Part shown: positions 18,048 to 24,500 of the stretch, piece after piece | Position numbering within the stretch: position 1 is the stretch's first letter | How the letters are laid out: the number at the start of each line of letters is the position of its first letter | Assembly (NCBI GenBank): GCA_905221605.1 | Contig: CAJNDS010002181.1 | Span: forward strand, 190,501 to 215,000 | DNA length: 24,500 nucleotides | Origin: Symbiodinium natans | Lineage: Eukaryota; Sar; Dinophyceae; Suessiales; Symbiodiniaceae | Direction: 5' to 3' | The notes under the pieces: generated by a model | Seen by the model: the letters and a program-made list of their open reading frames with translations, nothing else | The model's database searches: none | Told to the model about the DNA's origin: nothing | Translations under genes and position numbers: made by a program

Positions 18048-18614
18048 AACCCTAGTTCTCTCAAGCACATACTCGCGCCTGACCTTTTGCAGACCGTCCG
18101 CCGTCCATGGGATACTGTGAGCGCGGCTTGGGTGATCCCGGGACACTTCTTACTTCGAAGAAGCGGTCTGGTACTAACTCTTGGACATATAAATTTCGCG
18201 AGCAAGGCATTTTCTGTTCACACGCTGAGCTGAGATGCTGTCAAAATTCATCTAAACATTTGACGTCCCGATGACCACAGCAGTTGTGTGGTGATGCTAA
18301 GCAAGGATTGGTACAGACTGGAGTAGCAGAGCTGCCACAAACTACTTCTAGAATGAGCGTCACCTTGATGCGAATTGGTTGTTCCCACTGTCTGGTTCAT
18401 CATAGCTTCTAACATTCTGAACTCGAGATCTGGCCCTGACATGCTTCCAGTAGCATGCATTACAACATGCTCTCCGGATTTTTGCAGAGCCCAAGTGAGC
18501 ATTCTTGACATCAATGCTTGAATCACCGATTGGCCTTGGAAACTCCAGATATACAAAAGCACTGCCACCAAAGCACTCCACTGCAATGACAGTACGATTA
18601 GCCATATCAGGGCA
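18048..18614 (-). repeat. 5' pseudo-LTR (sense) of the retroelement, 567 bp
   Basis: Direct repeat of 12608-13174, offset 5,440 bp, 564 of 567 positions identical. The three differences fall in one 5-bp stretch (18211, 18213 and 18215 are T here versus G, G, A in the other copy). In the sense direction it begins TGCCCTGATATGG next to (TTTAGGG)nT and ends GAACTAGGGTT, directly followed by the unique 5' region of the element. It presumably holds the promoter and 5' UTR. An AT-rich stretch (TATAAATTT on the plus strand near 18188) is present, but no promoter is demonstrable. Confidence 0.9.
18360..18605 (-). CDS. Possible 81-residue small ORF inside the 5' pseudo-LTR
   Basis: An ATG frame begins 9 bp inside the sense 5' end of the repeat (MANRTVIAVECFGGS...) and runs 81 residues to a stop. 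The same frame is intact in the other repeat copy. The product is unrecognised: mildly hydrophobic N-terminus, several Cys and basic residues at 44-60. It could be a real leader peptide or uORF, the remnant of an N-terminal coding exon, or chance. A competing frame of the same strand (18586-18248) starts only at TTG and was not called. Confidence 0.2.
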   Translation of the reverse strand: MANRTVIAVECFGGSAFVYLEFPRPIGDSSIDVKNAHLGSAKIRRACCNACYWKHVRARSRVQNVRSYDEPDSGNNQFASR

Positions 18615-18683
18615 ACCCTAAACCCTAAACCCTAAACCCTAAACCCTAAACCCTAAACCCTAAACCCTAAACCCTGAACCCTA
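18615..18683 (-). repeat. Right telomere-heptamer flank of the retroelement (CCCTAAA)
   Basis: About ten CCCTAAA units start immediately after GGCA, the sense 5' end of the element, and end in CCCTGAACCCTAC. Same orientation as the left flank, consistent with one array split by the insertion. Confidence 0.9.
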
Positions 18684-19617
18684 CAAGAACTGGGCCTTGT
18701 CACTTCCCTCGCTTGCTCAGCTATGAGTTCGGCCTTGCGTGACTTGAACGGATTGAGCTTAAGGACCAAACTCGGAGGTTCAAAGAGGTACTTGGAAGTA
18801 GGGTTTAAGGGGCTTAGGGCTTAAGCTTTGCCTTAGGTTTAAGGTTTAAGGTGCTTAGAAGTAGGGTTCTAAGCAGGGTAACCAGGGTTAGAACCTTATT
18901 TAGGATACACAAGTTATGAACCTACTTAGAAGTACCCATGAACCTTCATCAAGAGGTCCTGAGATTCAGCGATTTTTGTGTCGAAGGGTTGGCGCTCTCA
19001 GGGTATCTGGTTTAGCGTTTAGGGCCTTAGGGGGTACGAATCAGCTAAACCCCACGTGCCAAACATTGGCCTCGCAAATCAGGTTTAGCAGAAATCTGCT
19101 TGCCCGAAACCCTATACAGAAACCCTTTGAAACCGATGTCTAAAAGACGGCCCTCATGAAGAAGCTGCGGAGGCGAAGGAGCACAGACCCCGAAGCCTTA
19201 CATTACTATCGTTGCGATCTTCGGATCCCCACAGAAAGCCTGAAATCAGAGTCCTTCGAGCTGTGATGTCCTAAACCCAAACCCTGAAGAGGCGTGGCCC
19301 TGACAAAAAATGAACGACTACTGCACGCAAGGGTCTGGAAGGGGGATAGGGGCATGCTTAGGGTTTGGGGTTTGTAGGGCGTTTAGGGTTTAGGGTTTAG
19401 GGTTTAGGGTTTAGGGATTAGGCATGGTTTTCGGGTGGCTCTTTAAGTTTCCAGGATCCTGTCCGGCCCATATCCTCCCCCAGCCCTCAACCCTAAACCC
19501 CTCCCGATGCCTGTTGGGCCATCTTTCGGCGGAGCTCCTTGTGACGTGAAGGGCTCGGCCGACAGGCTTTGAAGAAACAAAAACATACAAATACGTGTAT
19601 ATAGATATATATGTCTA
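18684..19617. other. Non-coding stretch right of the retroelement
   Basis: Degenerate TTTAAGG/TTTAGGG words at 18798-18860 and a short array at 19383-19415. The words AAGTACCCATGA-CCT-CAT at 18931-18950 resemble 11489-11510, a dispersed repeat fragment. No supported gene. Confidence 0.5.
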
Positions 19618-19910
<293 letters not shown>

Positions 19911-20014
19911 GCCGAGCACCTTTCGCCTTTCTGGGGCGGTGTAACCCCTATATAGGATGCAGAATGCCGAGTCAGCGTGGTGATTCGAGAGTGAGGTCAA
20001 GGTTTGTTCTAACG

Positions 20015-20039
20015 GGGTTTAGGGTTTAGGGTTTAGGGG
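20015..20039 (+). repeat. Three TTTAGGG units
   Basis: A minimal interstitial array in otherwise unique sequence. Confidence 0.85.
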
Positions 20040-20542
20040 AGAGGAGGGAGGGGCTACAAATTGGGATCCCTCTTCGGGGTACCTTGCAGAAGGAATCTTA
20101 GAATTGGAACAAACAGGCACCCTCGACAAGAACCGACAGTAACGCGATATGAGCGTTTCCGAATGATAGGGTCCTCCCTTTCTACCCCTAAGCTCTATGT
20201 TCATGCAGAACACAAAAATGTCATATAGTTCGTGGCCTACTTAATTACGCGCATGCAGACCGACACCTACCATGATCTAAACCTGAGCTCATCGTCCTTT
20301 GAAGACCAAATCTTAAGTTTCTTAAAACTGGCTGGCTCTTAGTAGGGAATGAGGGAATGAGGTACCGTACATAATCCCTTAAAGGCTATATATAGGGCCC
20401 CAATTCCCTCATTTCCTGCCAAGAACCAGGGGCACAGCGCCGATTTTGCAAGGAATCACTCCCCTGAGCCGACATGTGCAAGGCTTAAAGCCGCAAGCAA
20501 CAACAGTCCAACCGACCATGCCTCGATATGCCTCGATTCCCG
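20040..20542. other. Non-coding stretch with one foldback
   Basis: Arms AATGAGGGAAT (20348-20358) and ATTCCCTCATT (20403-20413) flank CTTAAAGGCTATATATAGGGCCC, whose words resemble the foldbacks at 7414 and 21450. No gene seen. Confidence 0.55.
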
Positions 20543-20648
20543 AAACCCTAAAACCCTAAAACCCTAAGCCCTAAGCCCTAAGCCCTAAACCCTAAGCCCT
20601 AAACCCTGAACCCTAAGCCCTAAACCCTAAGCCCTAGACCCTAAACCC
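20543..20648 (-). repeat. CCCTAAA/CCCTAAG array
   Basis: About 15 units, of which roughly half are CCCTAAG, a variant amplified within the array. An opposite-strand array follows after 77 bp. Confidence 0.92.
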
Positions 20649-20725
20649 AACAACCGTGCCTCAATATGTCCAAACTCCGCTTCTTCAGGCACCGTCTCCG
20701 CTCGCCGAAGCTCCTGTCTTCGGTG

Positions 20726-20770
20726 TTTAGGGTATAGGGTGTAGGGTTTCGGGTATAGGGTTTAGGGCTC
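20726..20770 (+). repeat. Degenerate TTTAGGG/TATAGGG array
   Basis: About six units with TATAGGG, TGTAGGG and TTTCGGG variants. Confidence 0.82.
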
Positions 20771-20962
20771 AGTGTTTAGGACCGTGAAACTACCCTTAAC
20801 GTCCTGTCATTGTTAGTATGGAACTGCCGGAGGCAAGGACGCCATCTTGGTTTAGGATTTAGGGTTTGGAAGCAGTGCAGGGTTTCTCTTTGTAGCCCGG
20901 AAACAAGTAATTCCGGCGGTTCTGAGAGTCACGCGGGGGTGGGGTGCCTTGCTTTTCTTAGC

Positions 20963-21071
20963 CCAGAGGGTCCATTTGTTGTGCCATTACGGAATTTGGT
21001 ACCCCAAAACCCTATTTGGTATGGTTTTTGTGTACCTAATTCCATAGTAGTGGTACAAATGGACCCTCTGG
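20963..21071. mobile_element. 109-bp foldback element with perfect 17-bp arms
   Basis: CCAGAGGGTCCATTTGT (20963-20979) is the exact reverse complement of 21055-21071. The interior has weaker inner symmetry (GGAATTTGGTACC against GTACCTAATTCC). No coding capacity. MITE-like or a structured RNA. Confidence 0.65.
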
Positions 21072-21449
21072 CTTAGCCTCTAATCCAGGTTGAACATATC
21101 CTTGGGATACTTACTTACTCACTCGCCCATAGTGCTGTAGGCGGGTGTTCCAAAGCAAAAGGTGCGAGATCCTCAAGGACCTGGGCATACCCACCGGAGT
21201 TATGAACTCACTTGCCCGACACCCTGAAGCCTAAACTCTCAATCAGACTGGCCCAAAAGCCGCAATGCAAATCTGACTGCTGCAAGCCTTGGTAATTCTT
21301 TACTAAAATTGTGAAGACTGCATCCGTCTTTTTGTTTCTGTGGCCCGGCGTCTACTCCAGACGCTCTCGTTCCGACCGCTGGGGATCGGTTCAACGAGCA
21401 TTCCGCGAAGTATTTGCATACGGTAGATGATAGATAGCAGGTAATCCCC
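21072..21449. other. Non-repetitive segment, no supported gene
   Basis: A 70-residue minus-strand frame (21451-21239) has no recognisable domain. Confidence 0.45.
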
Positions 21450-21543
21450 AAGGGTCCATGTACCTAAGTAGGGAATACTTGGGCCTTAAAGTACCTCCTA
21501 TATACGGAGCGCAAGTATACAATTATGAGGTACATGGACCCTT
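21450..21543. mobile_element. 94-bp foldback element with perfect 16-bp arms
   Basis: AAGGGTCCATGTACCT (21450-21465) is the exact reverse complement of 21528-21543. The interior carries TACTTGGGCCTTAAAGTACCTCCTATATA, shared with the foldback at 7414-7465. Confidence 0.65.
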
Positions 21544-21744
21544 AGGGAATCAAACATCTACGTACACAAATGAGTGCATAAATACTTCACGTTCGCGTTG
21601 GCTCGCTACTGCTTCGGTCTCACTGCCTCATGCAGCTGGTACTTCCGGAGAACCCCAACCCACTGCCCCCGAGCGGTGCGCTTCAAGCTATGGAAGCCAC
21701 CACGCCGGCTCGGGAAAAGCCTCAGCTTCAGAGGTTGGGATGGG

Positions 21745-21784
21745 GGTTTAGGGTTTAGGGTTTAAGGTTTAGGGTTTGGGGCCT
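21745..21784 (+). repeat. Short TTTAGGG array
   Basis: About five units with TTTAAGG and TTTGGGG variants. Confidence 0.88.
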
Positions 21785-21889
21785 AGGGGAGCAAGGAGGA
21801 CGGCATCTTCTTGACTTCCCCCATGGACGAAGTCAGCGAGAAGTAAAGGCACGAGCTGTACGCTGCAACAGCCAAACGCCCCAAACCGG

Positions 21890-22029
21890 TGGCCTAAACC
21901 TCAAACCCCAAACCATAAACCCCAAACCCCAAACCCTTAACCCCAAACCCCAAACCCTAAGCCCTAAACCAAGCCCTAAACCCCAAACCCCAAACCCTAA
22001 ACCCCAGCCCCCAAACCCTAAACCCTAAA
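21890..22029 (-). repeat. Degenerate CCCTAAA/CCCCAAA array
   Basis: About 20 units; the CCCCAAA variant is as common as CCCTAAA. An opposite-strand array follows after 107 bp. Confidence 0.9.
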
Positions 22030-22136
22030 TCCAAGGAGCCAGTGTGAGACGCCACGGAAGAAGTAGGGCCGGGCCGACAGCTGACGGTCCGCAATGTCCC
22101 CTCCCTCCTGATTTACCAGCCTCGGCTCAGTTTCTC

Positions 22137-22199
22137 TAGGGTTTAGGGTTTAGGGTTTAGGGTTTAGGGTTTAGGGTTTGGGGTTTGGGGTTTGGGGTG
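22137..22199 (+). repeat. TTTAGGG array ending in TTTGGGG units
   Basis: Five perfect heptamers followed by three TTTGGGG units, matching the complementary CCCCAAA variants in the partner array at 21890-22029. Confidence 0.93.
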
Positions 22200-22922
22200 T
22201 TTTAGGGTAGTTACATGGTCCCTTAGTATGGGCCCTGAAATGGGTGCCCCTTATATACCCCTTATATGCCCTGTATAAAGTCAAAGCGCACACATCAGAA
22301 CCCTGGAGAGGAGGTTGGGGACCATATTCAGGGCCCTTGAAACCCTCTGACAGTTGCTAAGAGCCTAAGAGGTTTATAGGGATTGAAGCTGGCTGGCTTT
22401 TCCCTCAGGAATCTGAATGAAGTTGCATCGGATCATGCCGTACGTAATATCATATATATATACATATAGCTTATGAACATATATATATATATGTATGTAT
22501 ATGGGTTTAGGGTTTTGAGCTTAGGGCTTGAAAATGCAAACCTAGGTTTATGAGGGTGGGCCGGGGGGGGGGGGGGGGTAGCATATCTTTATGTATACAC
22601 AATCGCCAATCGCTAGTAGAAGTCGAGGCCTCATATGGCCCCTATATACGGTCCCGGTACAACCTTAGGGGTCCAAGGTAGAACCCCATGAAGAAGGAAC
22701 CCTTTAGCGCAACGCAGAGCATCGAAAAAACCCTAAACCCTAAACTGCACAAAATTCGTGAACTCCTTCAAAAGGCCGCGCCCCGCCAGAAGTTCTTCCG
22801 AGGCAAGCAAACCCTAACCAACATGGAAAAACTAAAAATAAAACAACATCCAAGCCTCATGCGAAAAAAACAACAGAAGAGCATACAAGAAAGCTCCTAA
22901 TCAATGTAGCATAATACTTTGG
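22200..22922. other. Non-coding stretch with AT palindromes and a poly-G tract
   Basis: ATGGGCCCTGAA (about 22228) and TTCAGGGCCC (about 22329) form a loose inverted repeat; CATATTCAGGGCC also occurs at 10787. TA-rich palindromic sequence at 22448-22501 and poly-G at 22563-22578. A 70-residue Lys-rich frame (22688-22900) has no recognised domain and contains heptamer-encoded residues. Confidence 0.5.
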
Positions 22923-22929
22923 GAATAGA

Positions 22930-23050
22930 CCCTCCAAGAGGGGCCAACATAGCTTCCAAGACCCTCAAGAGGGACCAACATGGCCTTCCAAGACCCTCCA
23001 ACAAAGCCCTGCAAGAGGGACCCACATAGTTTCCAAGACCCTCTACAAGG
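22930..23050. repeat. Three imperfect copies of a ~31-45-bp repeat
   Basis: Units share AAGAGGG-CC-ACATAG-TTCCAAGACCCTC. They directly precede the 71-bp minisatellite. Confidence 0.7.
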
Positions 23051-23059
23051 CCCAGCCCA

Positions 23060-24099
23060 GCACTCTTTGCTATCGGGCACCAAGCCTCAGCCGTCTCTGG
23101 CAGTCTTTAGTTTCAAGGTTTCTTCCCCCTGCACTCTTTGCTATCGAGCACCAAGTCCCAACAAGGTTTAGGGTTTAGGGTTTAAGGTTTAGGAGTTAAA
23201 CGTGCTCGAAATGCTTGATAATGCTCCAAAATGGCTAAAAAAGGATCGGAAATGCAGCCAAATGGCTGATTCTCAAGCATGGAAATGCTTGAAAAATTAG
23301 TTTCAAGGTTTCCTGCCCCTGCACTCTTTGCTGTCGGACAACACCAGCCGCCTCCAGCAGTCTTTAGTTTCAAGGCTTCTCCCCGCCTGCACTGTTTACT
23401 ACGGGGCACCAGGCCTCCAGCAGTCTTTAGTTTCAAGGTTTCCTGCCCCTGCACTCTTTGCTATCGGACCCAGGCCCCAGCCGTCTCCAGCAGTCTTTAG
23501 TTTCAAGGTTTCCTCCCCTTGCACTCTTTGCTATCGGGCACCAGGCCCCAGCCGTCTCCAGCAGTCTTCAGTTTCAAGGTTTCCTCCCCCTGCACTCTTT
23601 GCTATCGGGCACCAGGCCCCAGCCGTCTCCAGCAGGCTTTAGTTTCAAGGTTTCCTCCCCCTGCACTCTTTGCTACCGGGCACCAGGCCCCAGCCGTCTC
23701 CAGCAGTCTTTAGTTTCAAGGTTTCCTGCCCCTGCACTCTTTGCTATCGGACCCAGGCCCCAGCCGTCTCCAGCAGTCTTTAGTTTCAAGGTTTCCTCCC
23801 CCTGCATTCTTCGCTATCGGGCACCAGGCCCCAGCCGTCTCCAGCAGTCTTTAGTTTCAAGGTTTCCTCCCCCTGCACTCTTTGCTATCGGGCACCAGGC
23901 CCCAGCCGTCTCCAGCAAGCTTTAGTTTCAAGGTTTCCTCCCCCGGCACTTTTTGCTATCGGGCACCAGGCCCCAGCCGTCTCCAGCAGGCTTTAGTTTC
24001 AAAGTTTCCTCCCCCTGCACTTTTTGCTATCGGGGCACCAGGCCCCAGCCGTCTCCAGCAGTTTTTAGTTTCAAGGTTTTCTCCCTATCGGGCACCAGA
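23060..24099. repeat. 71-bp minisatellite, about 13 copies
   Basis: Unit starts GCACTCTTTGCTATCGGGCA and ends TTTCAAGGTTTCCTCCCCCT. Unit starts at 23060, 23131, 23321, 23389, 23451, 23521, 23592, 23663, 23734, 23804, 23875, 23946 and 24017; the period is 70-71 bp in the main block. The segment 23165-23290 interrupts it and contains a TTTAGGG run (23165-23195). Since 71 is not a multiple of 3, the frames through it are not a coding repeat. Confidence 0.93.
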
Positions 24100-24159
24100 C
24101 CCCCCCCCCCCCCCCCCCCCTAAACCCTAAACCCTAAACCCTAAACCCTAAACCCTAAC
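24100..24159 (-). repeat. Poly-C tract followed by CCCTAAA array
   Basis: A 21-bp C run joins the truncated last minisatellite unit to five perfect CCCTAAA heptamers. Confidence 0.95.
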
Positions 24160-24222
24160 GTCGCATTCTCGGCCCAAAGCCGTCAAGCTCATGTTTTTCC
24201 CCTCAGTAGCGACCCTCAGAGC

Positions 24223-24356
24223 CCCACAAAGACTTCCAGCTCTGAGCCAGAGAAGCTGCATGGACTCCCTTTTCACTTTTCGCCCTAAACCCACAAAGAC
24301 TTCCAGCTCTGAGCCAGAGAAGCTGCATGGACTCCCTTTTCACTTTTCGCCCTAAA
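24223..24356. repeat. 67-bp tandem duplication ending in CCCTAAA
   Basis: Two apparently identical 67-bp copies (24223-24289, 24290-24356). Each ends CGCCCTAAA, so the junction is a single telomere heptamer; degenerate heptamers follow to about 24378. Confidence 0.93.
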
Positions 24357-24378
24357 CCCTCAACCCTAAACCCGAAAA

Positions 24379-24500
24379 CTAAATTTCACACTAAGACCCC
24401 TCTCATGGCCCCTTCTACCCTTCTGCTTGGTCGTTCTTGTCCTATAAGGAAGCATGGAGTCACCATGATCGTGTGCTCTTTGCTTTTCAGGGGGTACCAA
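24379..24500. other. Unique sequence at the window edge
   Basis: No gene or repeat recognised. Confidence 0.4.

Larger units (their letters stand above)
12608..18614 (-). mobile_element. Penelope-like retroelement with permuted GIY-YIG/RT, inserted in telomere-type repeat
   Basis: Seen: 567-bp direct repeats at both ends (12608-13174, 18048-18614) with a 5,440-bp period, enclosing an uninterrupted GIY-YIG plus reverse transcriptase frame and a second smaller frame, all on the minus strand. Both outer ends touch CCCTAAA/TTTAGGG heptamers: about two to three on the left (12596-12613) and about ten on the right (18615-18683). Known: Penelope-like elements (PLEs) encode an RT related to telomerase plus a GIY-YIG nuclease, usually C-terminal but N-terminal in the Naiad/Chlamys groups, and often carry pseudo-LTRs from partial tandem insertion. 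Inference: a near-intact PLE of the permuted type, recently inserted because the repeats are 564/567 identical. The repeats lack clear TG...CA ends and no integrase or RNase H was recognised, which argues against an LTR retrotransposon. A target-site duplication cannot be read because the target itself is repetitive. Confidence 0.8.

Noticed and set aside
12608-18614. Classification as an LTR retrotransposon
   Set aside because: No protease, RNase H or integrase motif was found, the repeats lack clear TG...CA ends, and the RT motif B/C and LD-V-LD context fit PLEs better.

Overview
The window looks like repeat-rich nuclear DNA of a protist alga, most likely a dinoflagellate. The basis is the plant/dinoflagellate-type telomere heptamer TTTAGGG/CCCTAAA in about 40 interstitial arrays on both strands (about 3.8 kb, roughly 15% of the window), long homopolymer C/G tracts, dinucleotide and trinucleotide microsatellites, and very low gene density. 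Green algae and cryptophytes share this heptamer, so the lineage call is an inference. No housekeeping gene, tRNA, rRNA or spliced-leader gene was recognised.

The one convincing coding unit is a retroelement on the minus strand, 12608-18614 (6,007 bp). Two 567-bp direct repeats (12608-13174 and 18048-18614) lie exactly 5,440 bp apart and differ at only three clustered bases. Between them are a 1,276-codon open frame starting at an ATG (17991-14161) and a 239-codon frame downstream (13962-13243). The large protein carries a GIY-YIG endonuclease signature near residue 350 and a reverse transcriptase (motifs 1/2, A, B, C with YVDD, and a following LD-V-LD block) in its C-terminal half, with nothing nuclease-like after the RT. 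N-terminal GIY-YIG plus RT plus pseudo-LTR-like repeats is the layout of the permuted Penelope-like elements (Naiad/Chlamys type). Both outer ends abut telomere heptamers, and the internal repeat copy keeps AACCCTAG at its edge, so this looks like a nearly fresh, uninterrupted insertion into a telomere-type repeat.

Left arm (1-12607): dozens of TTTAGGG and CCCTAAA arrays separated by short non-repetitive segments, often only 70-120 bp. In ten cases in the window the order is CCCTAAA array, short segment, TTTAGGG array, which is the polarity of a linear DNA with telomeres at both ends. Some arrays have drifted to other periods: TATAGGG, a 9-bp TTTAGGGGG, an 8-bp CCCTTAAA, and a 15-bp alternation of CCCTAAAA and CCCTAAA. 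A 128-bp poly-C tract (1881-2008) and several foldback elements are also present.

Right arm (18615-24500): more telomere-type arrays, an AAT/TA/CT microsatellite cluster (19618-19907), four short inverted-repeat elements, a 71-bp minisatellite (23060-24099) ending in poly-C and then CCCTAAA, and a 67-bp tandem duplication at the end. Apart from the retroelement, the open frames look like chance or repeat-derived frames.
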